Part shown: positions 16,851 to 25,291 of the stretch, one piece after another
Numbering within the stretch: position 1 is the stretch's first letter
Layout of the letters: every line of letters begins with the position of its first letter
NCBI GenBank assembly: GCA_963850345.1
Contig: CAWKKW010000005.1
Span: 806,001 to 870,000 of the forward strand
Reading direction: 5' to 3'
Length of the DNA: 64,000 bases
Source: CAWKKW01 sp963850345
GTDB taxonomy: Bacteria > Acidobacteriota > Terriglobia > Terriglobales > Acidobacteriaceae
Notes under the pieces: generated by a model
Told to the model about the DNA's origin: nothing
Database searches by the model: none
The model's input: only the letters and a program-made list of their open reading frames with translations
Translations under genes and position numbers: made by a program

Positions 16851-18335
16851 ATGGATAGCTTGCATTCACGATTGTCGAACACGGACCTGAACACGGACCT
16901 GACGGTTCGAGTGCTTCTGGCCGGCAAGGCTGCGCCGTTGGCAGCGGCGGTACGCGAGGCGCAGCAAACGCCGGGCTTTGTGGTGGTGGGGGTGCTCTCG
17001 GAGGATCCCTGGTCTGAAGTAGCGGAGGACCCGCCGTGGCTGGGCGGGGTTGGGCGGGTGGAAGAGGCGCTGGTGTCGCGGCAGGCGGATTTGATTCTGC
17101 TGGCTGGGGCCGATCTCGAGTCCACGGCGATCGCGGTACAGGCGGCAGAGCGGTTCGGGATCGAGGTGCGGATTCTGCCTTCGTTGCTGGAGGTGGCGCA
17201 AGGTCAGGTGCGGGTAAGTCGAGCGCTGGGTCTGAGTGCGTTGGAGTCTCACGGCAAATCTATTGAGTTGTCTGAGGAGCCACATCCGGAGTTGGTGGAG
17301 GCATATCGTCGACGCACGGTGTTGGTGACAGGCGCGGGCGGGTCGATCGGGTCTGAGCTGGTGCGACAACTGGCAGGACTGCCGGTGAAGCGCATTGTGC
17401 TGATGGACCGGGATGAGAACGCACTGGTGGAGACCAGTTCCCTGTTGAGCGATGCGGGCATGGAGACGGTGCCGCTGGTGGGCGATGTTCGGGATGAAGA
17501 GCTGGTAAGACACACGTTTCGCCACTACGCGCCGGAGATCGTGCTGCATGCGGCGGCGTATAAGCATGTGCCGATTCTCGAGAGTAACTGCTGCGAAGCG
17601 GTGCTGAACAACGTGACCGGGACGAGGGTGCTGGCGCATGCGGCGCTCGAGGCTGGTGCAGAACGATTCGTGCTGATTTCGACCGATAAGGCGGTGATGC
17701 CTTCAAGCGTGATGGGTGCGACTAAGCGCGTGGCGGAGCTGGTGGTAGAGCAGCATGGGGTGCTGGCCAAGGAGCTTTCGCGGAGGACGCGATTCGCTTC
17801 GGTGCGGTTTGTGAATGTGCTGGGCAGCCGCGGAAGCGTGGCGCCAATCTTTCTGCGGCAGATCGCGGAGGGCGGCCCGGTGACGATTACGCACGAGGAG
17901 ATGACGCGCTACTTCATGACCGTGTCGCAGGCAGCGCAGCTGGTGTTGCAGGCATCGACGCTGGCTGAGGCCGGAAATGTTTTCATGCTGGAGATGGGCG
18001 ACCCGGTAAAGATCGTCGACTTCGCAAACGATCTGATCCGGATGTCGGGTCTGCGGCCGGGGCGGGATATCGAGGTGAAGGTGACGGGCATTCGGCCGGG
18101 CGAGAGACTGCAGGAAGAGCCGTTGGGCGGAGGTGGGGAGCAGCGTGCGACGAAGTTTCCTTTTGTCTTTGAAGTGAGTTCCGTGAAACTGAGGGAAGGC
18201 TTTGGAGAACAGGCAGGGTCGCTCGAGGCCGCAGCGAAAGCACGACAGACCGGACGCGTATTGGGGTTGCTTGCCGAATTACCGATTGCCTACACTTTGG
18301 TAACTTCTTTTTTGCGCGATACAACGGCGCGCTGA
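16851..18335 (+). CDS. CapD/FlaA1-like nucleotide-sugar 4,6-dehydratase without membrane domain
   Basis: Member of the polysaccharide-biosynthesis CapD family, which dehydrates UDP-GlcNAc-type sugars to 4-keto-6-deoxy forms. Residues about 18-130 resemble the CoA-binding-like Rossmann module, and the catalytic SDR domain begins TVLVTGAGGSIGSEL (about 157-170). The active-site region ISTDKAV is followed by MGATK (about 288-292), with Met in place of the SDR Tyr as in FlaA1/PglF-type dehydratases. Most large homologues (about 600-650) carry four N-terminal membrane helices; this 494-residue form has none. The ATG at 16851 lacks a visible Shine-Dalgarno. Confidence 0.87.
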   Translation: MDSLHSRLSNTDLNTDLTVRVLLAGKAAPLAAAVREAQQTPGFVVVGVLSEDPWSEVAEDPPWLGGVGRVEEALVSRQADLILLAGADLESTAIAVQAAERFGIEVRILPSLLEVAQGQVRVSRALGLSALESHGKSIELSEEPHPELVEAYRRRTVLVTGAGGSIGSELVRQLAGLPVKRIVLMDRDENALVETSSLLSDAGMETVPLVGDVRDEELVRHTFRHYAPEIVLHAAAYKHVPILESNCCEAVLNNVTGTRVLAHAALEAGAERFVLISTDKAVMPSSVMGATKRVAELVVEQHGVLAKELSRRTRFASVRFVNVLGSRGSVAPIFLRQIAEGGPVTITHEEMTRYFMTVSQAAQLVLQASTLAEAGNVFMLEMGDPVKIVDFANDLIRMSGLRPGRDIEVKVTGIRPGERLQEEPLGGGGEQRATKFPFVFEVSSVKLREGFGEQAGSLEAAAKARQTGRVLGLLAELPIAYTLVTSFLRDTTAR

Positions 18336-18409
18336 GTTCGTCTAAAAAGAACGGTCGGTCAGAGGCGTGCGCGGTTTCCGGCGCATCCTATGCGTAACGA
18401 GGAACGGTT

Positions 18410-18715
18410 ATGGCACGAATTGAAGAAATGCCGTCGGAGCTCCAGAGAATGCGAACTGAACTTACAGAGAAGACGAAGTTGATACTGGACAGGATCGTAG
18501 AGTGCGAGTCCTACCAGGATTTGGATCATCGCGTACTGGCTTCGATTTTCTTCGAAGCGACCCATGCGAATCCTTGCGCCCAACACATCATCGCGAACTT
18601 CTGCGATCGCTGCGGTCATCCGGAGATGGCGGAAGACTGGTTCGATCTGGCTGCCGGGCAGGGATATAAGCCCTCTTCGCAGCGGCTGGCTGAGCTTCGT
18701 GTCAAGGCCGCCTGA
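18410..18715 (+). CDS. Small conserved-looking protein of unknown function
   Basis: A 101-residue, charged, soluble protein that I do not recognise. It starts at an ATG preceded by GAGGAA six bases away, which makes translation credible. Residues about 1-30 are predicted helical; Cys residues lie at about 33, 58 and 66; and AEDWFDLAAGQGYKPSSQRL near the C-terminus recalls a single Sel1/TPR-like helical repeat. It lies between the CapD-like dehydratase and the UDP-sugar dehydrogenase, all on the plus strand with short gaps, so co-expression with the polysaccharide genes is likely. Function is open. Confidence 0.65.
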   Translation: MARIEEMPSELQRMRTELTEKTKLILDRIVECESYQDLDHRVLASIFFEATHANPCAQHIIANFCDRCGHPEMAEDWFDLAAGQGYKPSSQRLAELRVKAA

Positions 18716-18854
18716 GGCCGCTTGAGCGTGCCCGAAGTCGAGATCCCTCTCCCCTGGCGCGCGCATAGTATGCTCTAAGTGCGCCGCAGTCCTGCATGAC
18801 TGATACATATTGTTATGCACACCTTTGGGCTGGCTGGCCTGGATCCGATCCCTT

Positions 18855-20198
18855 ATGAGTTCAACATTGCCCGGCTTTACCACTGACCTGAAACGCAGGA
18901 TTGACGACCGCAGCGCCACGATCGGCATTATCGGCATGGGCTATGTCGGCCTGCCGCTGGCGTTGCTGTTCAGTGAGCAGCACTTTGCCGTTACGGGATT
19001 TGATATTGACCCGCGCAAAGTGAAGACGCTGAACGAAGGCGGTTCGTACATCGTCCGTATTCCGGGCACCGAGATTGAATCAGCGCAGAAGAGCGGCTTT
19101 CGTGCGACGGCGGATTACTCCGAGATCACGAAGATGGACGCGGTGATCATCTGCGTGCCTACTCCGCTGAATGAGTATCACGAGCCCGACCTGAGCTACA
19201 TCACCGCGACGGTGAACGCGATTGCACCGCACGTGCACGAGGGTCAGCTGATTGTGCTCGAGAGCACGACCTACCCGGGCACGACGGAAGAAGTGATGAT
19301 CCCGTTGCTGGAAGCGAATGCGGCGGGGATCAAGACGGCGCGGGATGCCGAATCGAAGGGCCTGTATGTAGCCTTCTCGCCAGAGCGCGAAGATCCGGGC
19401 AACGACACGGTGGCGCGGCGCGACATTCCCAAGGTCGTGGGCGGAGTGGGGCCGGTGGCGCTGGAGCTGGCTTCGGCGGTGTATCAAACCATTTTCAATC
19501 GGACCATTCCGGTGTCGACTCCTGCGGCGGCCGAGATGACCAAGCTGCTCGAGAACATCTACCGCTGCGTGAACATCGCACTGGTGAACGAGCTGAAGCA
19601 GCTTTGCCATCGCATGGGGATCGATTTGTTTGAAGTGATCGATGCGGCAAAGACCAAGCCTTTCGGATTTCAGGCGTTCTATCCGGGACCGGGGCTGGGC
19701 GGACACTGCATTCCCATCGATCCGTTTTATCTCTCGTGGAAGGCGAAGCAGTATGACTTCCGCACCAAGTTCATTGAACTGGCGGGCGAGGTCAACATCG
19801 CCATGCCGTACTACGTCATTGAGCAGACGGCGGATGCGCTCAACGAACATTGCAAGTCGCTCAAGGGATCGAAGGTGTTGGTGCTGGGTCTGGCGTACAA
19901 GCGGGACATCGACGATCTGCGCGAATCGCCTTCGCTCACGATTATTGAGCTGCTGCGGCAGAAGGGTGCGATTGTTTCCTACAACGATCCCTACTTCGCG
20001 AGCGTGGGTCATGGACGGCATTACGACCTGAACATGACCAACACGCCGCTCGAACATCTGGAGCAGTACGACGTGGTGATGATCGTGACGGATCACTCTG
20101 ACTACGACTACCAGCGCATCGTGCAGGAGTCGCAGCTGGTGGTGGATACGCGGAACGCGACCAAGGGAATCCAGTCGCCCAAGATCGTACGCTGCTGA
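18855..20198 (+). CDS. wbpA: UDP-N-acetylglucosamine 6-dehydrogenase (WbpA/UDP-glucose dehydrogenase family)
   Basis: NAD-dependent four-electron oxidation of UDP-GlcNAc (or a related UDP-sugar) to the uronic acid, giving HexNAcA units for polysaccharide. The 447-residue protein shows IGIIGMGYVGLPLAL (NAD loop, about 23-37), VPTPLNEYHEPD, LESTTYPGTTEE, FSPEREDPGN, and the catalytic Cys in LGGHCIPIDPFYL (Cys285). FSPERxDPGN is characteristic of the WbpA/WecC-like subgroup rather than plain UDP-glucose dehydrogenase. The frame is open from 18810, but the family N-terminus fits the ATG at 18855. Symbol by similarity only. Confidence 0.88.
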   Translation: MSSTLPGFTTDLKRRIDDRSATIGIIGMGYVGLPLALLFSEQHFAVTGFDIDPRKVKTLNEGGSYIVRIPGTEIESAQKSGFRATADYSEITKMDAVIICVPTPLNEYHEPDLSYITATVNAIAPHVHEGQLIVLESTTYPGTTEEVMIPLLEANAAGIKTARDAESKGLYVAFSPEREDPGNDTVARRDIPKVVGGVGPVALELASAVYQTIFNRTIPVSTPAAAEMTKLLENIYRCVNIALVNELKQLCHRMGIDLFEVIDAAKTKPFGFQAFYPGPGLGGHCIPIDPFYLSWKAKQYDFRTKFIELAGEVNIAMPYYVIEQTADALNEHCKSLKGSKVLVLGLAYKRDIDDLRESPSLTIIELLRQKGAIVSYNDPYFASVGHGRHYDLNMTNTPLEHLEQYDVVMIVTDHSDYDYQRIVQESQLVVDTRNATKGIQSPKIVRC

Positions 20199-20215
20199 GA
20201 AAAGAACCGTCGCGA

Positions 20216-21379
20216 TTACGAAGGCTGCTTGATCAGCAGCCTTTCCCCTAACGGCACAGTGGTGAGAATGCGGACGATGGTCTGCGAGGCGGTGCCGTCG
20301 CCGTAGGGGTTGGTCATTCCTTGCAGGCTCTCGCGAAATTCCTCACTGCGAGCCTCGCGCACACGTTCCACAATTTCACTGGTCACGGGCGCGGCGTCGA
20401 GGACGTTGCGGGCGCGTTCGCGGCCCTGCTGGCGCATGCCTACGTTGACGGTCGGCAGGGCGAAGGAGGCGGTTTCCATGATGCCGCTGCTGGAGTTGCC
20501 GATCACTGCTTCGACCTGACGCAGCAGGCTCCAATACGTCACAGCATCCAGGTTGACGAATGTGCGGCTATTCCCCCGGTTCGCGATGAAAGTCTGCGTG
20601 CGGTCGATGAGGCTGCGGCTGCCCGCGTCGGCGTTGGGATAGCAGAAGAAGATCTGGCCTTCCATCTGACCGAGCGCGGCGAAGAGCGCGTCGGCTTCGC
20701 GGGTGGTGTCGCGCACGATGGTGACGGGGTGATAGGTGACGACGAGGCTGGGCTGGCTGAGATCGACGGCTAGTTTCTGCTCCAGGTCTTCGCGGCTGAG
20801 TAGCTGGTTCCGGGTGAGGTGGTCGATCGACGGCGCGCCCGCGCGATGAACGCGCCACGGCTCTTCGCCCATGGAGATGACGCGATTGCGTGCGCCATGG
20901 GTGGAAGTGAAGTGGATGTGGCTCATCTTGGTGAGCGCGTTGCGGACAGCGTCGTCGATGGCTCCCTGGCTGAGTTCGCCGCCTTCGATGTGCGCGATGG
21001 GGATGCGCAGCGCGAGTGCCACGGACGCAGGCGCGAGCATCTCGTAACGGTCGGCGATGAGCAGGAGCAGGTCGGGCCGTATCTGGCCCAGGGTGTCGGC
21101 GAGGCTGAGGGTGGCCAGGCCGATGGTCTTGGCCATACCAACATCGCTGTCGGAGCTGAGCAGACATTCGAGGCGGGCGGCGATGGGGAGGCCGTCCTTC
21201 TCGATCTCGCGGATGGTCATGCCGAATTCTGGGGAGAGATGGGAGCCGACTACGATGAGTTTGAGGTCCACGCCGGGGTGGGCTGCGAGGTCGTGCAGCG
21301 GCCAGTAGAGATGGCTGTAGTCGGCGCGGGAGGTGGTGACGACGGCGATGGTGCGCTTTTTCACTGCGGGCAAGGTCAT
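20216..21379 (-). CDS. UDP-N-acetylglucosamine 2-epimerase, hydrolysing (NeuC/LegG type)
   Basis: GT-B-fold epimerase of the group that opens UDP-HexNAc to the free 2-epimer, used in sialic, legionaminic and related acid synthesis. In 387 residues the signs are TTSRADYSHLY near the N-terminus, GSHLSPEFG, DLLLLIADRYEMLAPA, IPIAHIEGGELSQGAIDD, ALTKMSHIHF, and the late NSSSGIMETASF. The His-Ile-x-Gly-Gly-Glu block places it with NeuC/LegG rather than WecB. No nonulosonate synthase (NeuB) or CMP-transferase is in the window. The ATG has no Shine-Dalgarno because an octamer repeat fills the upstream gap; a GTG five codons inside is the alternative start. Confidence 0.87.
   Translation of the reverse strand: MTLPAVKKRTIAVVTTSRADYSHLYWPLHDLAAHPGVDLKLIVVGSHLSPEFGMTIREIEKDGLPIAARLECLLSSDSDVGMAKTIGLATLSLADTLGQIRPDLLLLIADRYEMLAPASVALALRIPIAHIEGGELSQGAIDDAVRNALTKMSHIHFTSTHGARNRVISMGEEPWRVHRAGAPSIDHLTRNQLLSREDLEQKLAVDLSQPSLVVTYHPVTIVRDTTREADALFAALGQMEGQIFFCYPNADAGSRSLIDRTQTFIANRGNSRTFVNLDAVTYWSLLRQVEAVIGNSSSGIMETASFALPTVNVGMRQQGRERARNVLDAAPVTSEIVERVREARSEEFRESLQGMTNPYGDGTASQTIVRILTTVPLGERLLIKQPS
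20221..20243. terminator. Convergent hairpin overlapping the end of the NeuC-like gene
   Basis: AAGGCTGCT (20221-20229) and AGCAGCCTT (20235-20243) pair perfectly around TGATC. It lies 22 bases after the dehydrogenase stop and inside the last codons of the opposing gene. A short T-run follows on the plus strand, so it probably ends the dehydrogenase transcript. Confidence 0.5.
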
Positions 21380-21385
21380 GAAAGC

Positions 21386-21497
21386 GAGTTAGCGGGTTAA
21401 CGGGTTAGCAGGTTAGCGAGTCAGCTAGTTAGCGGGTTGGCGAGTTAGCGGGTTGGCGAGTTAGCGGGTTGGCGAGTTAGCGGGACAGCGAGTTGGC
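21386..21497. repeat. Tandem octamer array, 14 copies of RRGTTRGC type
   Basis: Fourteen contiguous eight-base units run from 21386 to 21497. GAGTTAGC and GGGTTGGC alternate in the middle, giving a 16-base period, and units at both ends are degenerate. The array fills most of the 154 bases between alaC and the NeuC-like gene and stops six bases before the latter's ATG. Confidence 0.95.
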
Positions 21498-21533
21498 GAG
21501 ATAAGATCCGGCAGCTAAGGGCAGGCTCGATCG

Positions 21534-22736
21534 CTAGACCATGGAGGCCTGGAGTACGCCGTCTTTGGCGAACATCTGGCGGATGCCGCGCAGTGCCTGG
21601 CGGGTTCGCTCCTCGTTTTCAATGAGGGAGAAGCGGACGTGACCGTCTCCATACTCGCCGAAGCCGACGCCGGGGCTGACGGCCACCTTGGCGTCGAGCA
21701 GGAGTTTGCTGGAGAAGTCGAGCGATCCGAGATGGCGGTAGGCTTCTGGAATGGCAGCCCACACGAACATGGTGGCCTTAGGCAGAGCGACATCCCAACC
21801 GGCTTTTTGCAGGCCTTGGACGAGGCAGTCGCGGCGGCGGCGGTAATTCTCCACAATGTCGGTGACACATTCCTGGGGCCCCTCGAGCGCGAGGATGGAG
21901 GCGACCTGGATGGGCGTGAACATACCGTAGTCGCAGTAGCTCTTGATGCGCCCCAACGCCGCGACCAAGGTGGGGTTGCCGACCATGAAGCCGACGCGCC
22001 ATCCGGGCATGTTGTAGCTCTTGGAGAGGGTGAAGAACTCGACCGCTACTTCTTTCGCGCCGGGCACCTGGAGGACGCTGGGAGCTTTGTAGCCGTCGAA
22101 GGTGATGTCGGCGTAGGCGAGATCGTGGACGAGGTAAATCTTGTGTTCCCGGCAGAGGGCAACGACGCGCGCGAGGAAGGGCAGGTCGACGCACTGCGTG
22201 GTCGGGTTGGCCGGGAAGTTGAGGATCAACATCTTGGGGCGCGGATACATGAGCGGGATGGAGTGCTCGAGTTCCGCGAGGAAGTCATCGGTGTTGTGCA
22301 CGGCGACACTGCGCACGTTGGCTCCGGCGATGATGGGACCGTAGATGTGGATCGGATAGCTGGGGTTGGGCACGACGACCACATCCCCGCGATCCATGGT
22401 GGCCATGCAGAGATGCGCGATGCCTTCCTTGGAGCCGATGGTCACGATGGACTCGGTCGTGGGATCGAGGTCGACGTCATAGCGGCGTTTGTACCAGCCG
22501 CAGATCGCCTTACGCAGGCGCGGCACGCCTTTCGAGACGGAGTAGCGGTGGGTCGCCGGCCGCTGCGCCGCTTCGACCATCTTGTCGACGATGTGCTTCG
22601 GCGTCGCTCCGTCAGGGTTGCCCATGCCGAAATCGATGATGTCTTCGCCGCGTTTCCGCGCTGCCGCCTTGAGCTCGGTGGTGATGTTGAAGACGTAGGC
22701 AGGCAGGCGTGTCAGTCGCGAAAATTCTTCTTCCAT
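21534..22736 (-). CDS. alaC: Alanine transaminase, class I/II aminotransferase (AlaC-like)
   Basis: PLP aminotransferase of fold type I. The 400-residue sequence has IDFGMGNPDGATP, HRYSVSKGVPRLRKAI, the Asn of NFPANPTTQ, the Asp-Tyr pair in VHDLAYADI, and the Schiff-base Lys in FFTLSKSYNMPGWRVGF (about Lys239). These match the AlaC (YfdZ) subgroup, which makes alanine from pyruvate with glutamate, better than aspartate aminotransferases. LL-diaminopimelate aminotransferase is a related alternative. It follows the two trans-sulfuration genes on the same strand (gap about 90 bases), so it may be co-regulated with amino-acid synthesis. Confidence 0.87.
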   Translation of the reverse strand: MEEEFSRLTRLPAYVFNITTELKAAARKRGEDIIDFGMGNPDGATPKHIVDKMVEAAQRPATHRYSVSKGVPRLRKAICGWYKRRYDVDLDPTTESIVTIGSKEGIAHLCMATMDRGDVVVVPNPSYPIHIYGPIIAGANVRSVAVHNTDDFLAELEHSIPLMYPRPKMLILNFPANPTTQCVDLPFLARVVALCREHKIYLVHDLAYADITFDGYKAPSVLQVPGAKEVAVEFFTLSKSYNMPGWRVGFMVGNPTLVAALGRIKSYCDYGMFTPIQVASILALEGPQECVTDIVENYRRRRDCLVQGLQKAGWDVALPKATMFVWAAIPEAYRHLGSLDFSSKLLLDAKVAVSPGVGFGEYGDGHVRFSLIENEERTRQALRGIRQMFAKDGVLQASMV

Positions 22737-22826
22737 AGCTCCTTCATTCTAAGCCAGCGGCTTTTATTCCTAACGGAGAAAGGCGTGCACAGCGGTGCCA
22801 GTTCGGATGCGGGAATTGGTTTGGGG

Positions 22827-23963
22827 TCACGCTCGAAGGGCCTGTTCGAGATCGGCGAGCAGGTCGTCGGGATCTTCGATGCCGAGCGAGAGGCGCACCA
22901 GGTCGCCGGGCAATGCGCGGGCGGCCTGTAACTCCACGGGAACGCTGGCGTGAGACATGCTGCCGGGCAGGCTGATGGTGGAGTTGATACTTCCGAAGCT
23001 GACTGCGATACGGAACAGCTCGGTGGTTTCGGCGATGTGCTTGGAGAGTGCGAAGTCGTCGCTGGTAAAGCTGAGGACGGCTCCGGCTCCGCGGGCCTGC
23101 GACTGCTGCAACTGGTAACCAGCGTCGGTGGCGAGTCCCGGATAGTAGACAGATTGGACGCGCGAATGAGCGGCAAGGAATTCCGCGACGGACTGGGCGT
23201 TCTTCTGCTGAGCATCCAGACGCAGCTTGAGGGTCTTAAGCCCGCGCAGGAATAGGAAGGAATCAAAGGGGCCCAGGGCGCTGCCTTCGGCGTTTTGCAG
23301 AAAGGCGATTTCGTCGGCAAGGATGGGGTCTTTGACGACGATGACGCCAGCGGTGACGTCGCTGTGGCCGGAGAGGAACTTGGTGGCCGAGTGCAGCACG
23401 ATGTCGGCGCCGAGGTCGAGCGGGTTTTGCAGATAGGGCGACATGGTGCTGTTGTCCACGCAGAGCAGGGCTCCGCGGGCGTGCGCCAAATCAGCAAGTT
23501 TGCGCAGATCGAGCACGCGCAGCAGCGGATTGGTGGGTGTCTCGACATAGACGAGGCGCGTCTGGCCGGTGAGAAGCGCGGCAAACGCGTCCAGTTCGCA
23601 AGCGTCGCCGTATTGCACGCCGATGCCGGTGCGATTGAGAACGCGGGTGAAGAGGCGGCAGGTTCCGCCATAGAGATCACTGTCGGCTACGATTTCATCG
23701 CCGGACTCGAGCAGGCGGGTGACGGTGGTGATGGCGGCCATGCCGCTGGAGAAGCAGAAACCGCGGACACCGTTCTCGAGCACCGCTACCTGGTCCTCAA
23801 GAACGCGGCGCGTCGGATTGCCGCTGCGGGAGTAGTCATAGCGGCTGAACTGATCGGCCTCCTCCTGTTCAAAGGTGGCGGTCTGGTAGATGGGTGTAGA
23901 CATGGGCCGGAAGGGATCGTCGGGGCAGACGTCGAAGTTGACCAGTTTGCTTGCAAACTTCAT
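22827..23963 (-). CDS. Trans-sulfuration PLP enzyme (cystathionine gamma-synthase/beta-lyase family), second copy
   Basis: Cys/Met-metabolism PLP enzyme of 378 residues. Family marks: PIYQTATFEQ, the phosphate-binding YSRSGNPTRRVLE, SSGMAAITTV, SDLYGGT, ETPTNPLL, VDNSTMSPYLQNP, and the Schiff-base Lys in HSATKFLSGH (Lys195). It may act as cystathionine gamma-synthase, gamma-lyase, beta-lyase or an O-acyl-homoserine sulfhydrylase; the motifs do not decide. The frame is open further upstream, but the family N-terminus and a four-base ATGA overlap with the previous gene's stop fix the start at 23963. The overlap indicates translational coupling with its paralogue. Confidence 0.9.
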   Translation of the reverse strand: MKFASKLVNFDVCPDDPFRPMSTPIYQTATFEQEEADQFSRYDYSRSGNPTRRVLEDQVAVLENGVRGFCFSSGMAAITTVTRLLESGDEIVADSDLYGGTCRLFTRVLNRTGIGVQYGDACELDAFAALLTGQTRLVYVETPTNPLLRVLDLRKLADLAHARGALLCVDNSTMSPYLQNPLDLGADIVLHSATKFLSGHSDVTAGVIVVKDPILADEIAFLQNAEGSALGPFDSFLFLRGLKTLKLRLDAQQKNAQSVAEFLAAHSRVQSVYYPGLATDAGYQLQQSQARGAGAVLSFTSDDFALSKHIAETTELFRIAVSFGSINSTISLPGSMSHASVPVELQAARALPGDLVRLSLGIEDPDDLLADLEQALRA

Positions 23964-25150
23964 TGGCCACCTCCGGCAATCGGCTGGACGCTTTCGATGG
24001 CTTGATCGAGGTCGGCAATGATGTCTTCCGGCGCTTCGATGCCGATGGACATGCGAATGAGGCGATCGGTAACCCCGAGGCGTTCGCGAATCTCCGGCGG
24101 GACATCGCAGTGGGAGGCGGTGGCGGGATGAGTGACCAGCGTTTCCAGGCTGCCGAGGCTTTCCGCGCAGCTGCAAAGCTTGAGTGCGTCGATCACGCGC
24201 ATGGTCTCAGCGCGGGTGGCGTCCTTCAGTTCAAAGGCCAGCATGCCTCCCCCGGCGCGCTGCTGGCGGGCGGCGATCTTCTTTTGCGGAAAGGAGTCGA
24301 GGCCGGGATAGTGAACCTTGGCGACGGCGGGGTTCGACTCCAGCCATTGCGCGACGCTTTGCGCGTTTTCGCAGTGGATCTTCATGCGCGCAGGCAGAGT
24401 CTTGCTGCCCTGGAGAGTGAGCCAGGCTTCCATCGGCGCCTGGATGGTTCCGAGCGTCTTGCGAATGAGGCGGAGGTGTTCGAGCAGCGCCTCATCGTGG
24501 CTGGCAAGCGAGCCACCGATGGTTGCGTTGTGGCCGTCGATGTACTTGGTCGTCGAGAGAATGGAAATGTCGGCGCCAAGTTCCAGAGGCCGCTGCAGGA
24601 GCGGCGTGAGGAAGGTGTTGTCCACGGCGAGCAGGGCGCGGTGCTGCTTGGCAATTTGCGCGACGGCGGCGATGTCGGTGAGTTTCAGCGTGGGATTGGC
24701 GGGTGTCTCGATGAGCAGCATGCGGGTGTTGGGCCGAATGGCGGCTTCGAGGGCGGCGAGATTGGCGCAATCGACAAAGGAGGATTCGATGCCGAGACCG
24801 TGCAACACCTTGTCGAAGAGACGAATGGTGCCGCCGTAGATGACGTCGGAGAGGATGACGTGGTCGCCGGTCTTGAGCACAGCCAGGAGCAGGGTGGTGA
24901 TGGCGGCCATGCCGGTGCGAAAACAGATGGCGCCGGGTGTGTCTTCAAGGGAGGCAATGGCTTGTTCAAGGGCAGCGACGGTGGGATTGGCTCCGCGCGA
25001 GTAGCTGAAGCCCTTGGTGACGCCGACGGTTTCGTGGACGTAGGTGGCCGTCTGGTAGATGGGAAACAAGATGGAATCCGCGTGAGTATCGCGCGTGCGC
25101 CGGCCGTGGATGGCCAGCGTCGCGGCGCTCAATGACTTGTCGGTGGTCAA
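23960..25150 (-). CDS. Trans-sulfuration PLP enzyme (cystathionine gamma-synthase/beta-lyase family), first copy
   Basis: A 396-residue paralogue of the following gene. Visible: LFPIYQTATYVHE, FSYSRGANPTVAALE, FRTGMAAITTLL, SDVIYGGTIRLFD, ETPANPTLKL, VDNTFLTPLLQRP and the Schiff-base Lys in LSTTKYIDGHN (Lys202). Substrate specificity is not resolved; one of the pair could do the synthase and the other the lyase step between cysteine and homocysteine (inference). The start is TTG at 25150 with AGGGGAG seven bases upstream. The 264 bases in front hold a short Met-containing reading frame and alternative hairpins that may regulate the operon. Confidence 0.9.
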   Translation of the reverse strand: MTTDKSLSAATLAIHGRRTRDTHADSILFPIYQTATYVHETVGVTKGFSYSRGANPTVAALEQAIASLEDTPGAICFRTGMAAITTLLLAVLKTGDHVILSDVIYGGTIRLFDKVLHGLGIESSFVDCANLAALEAAIRPNTRMLLIETPANPTLKLTDIAAVAQIAKQHRALLAVDNTFLTPLLQRPLELGADISILSTTKYIDGHNATIGGSLASHDEALLEHLRLIRKTLGTIQAPMEAWLTLQGSKTLPARMKIHCENAQSVAQWLESNPAVAKVHYPGLDSFPQKKIAARQQRAGGGMLAFELKDATRAETMRVIDALKLCSCAESLGSLETLVTHPATASHCDVPPEIRERLGVTDRLIRMSIGIEAPEDIIADLDQAIESVQPIAGGGQ

Positions 25151-25199
25151 AACAGTTCTCCCCTGAATTGAAGGTAACGCATGGGATCTAAATGGAAAC

Positions 25200-25291
25200 G
25201 CCGCCGGAGCGATGGCCCCAGGCGGCTGGTCAGAGAAGGATCGTACGAGCTCGGCTCACAGTTCCGACGCTGACCGGTTGCCGCCTGGGGC
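25200..25291 (-). promoter_or_regulatory. Candidate attenuator: mutually exclusive hairpins before the trans-sulfuration operon
   Basis: On the minus strand, arm A (25291-25280, GCCCCAGGCGGC) pairs perfectly over 12 bases with arm B (25226-25215), extended by GGTCAG/CTGACC. The GCCGCC part of arm B can instead pair with GGCGGC at 25205-25200, and GTTTCCATTTAG follows that second stem. Arm A overlaps codons 14-18 of the Met-containing short frame. No match to SAM or SAH riboswitch consensus was recognised. Mechanism and direction of control are not established. Confidence 0.4.

Noticed and set aside
21386..21497. CRISPR array
   Set aside because: Units are eight bases, contiguous and without unique spacers.
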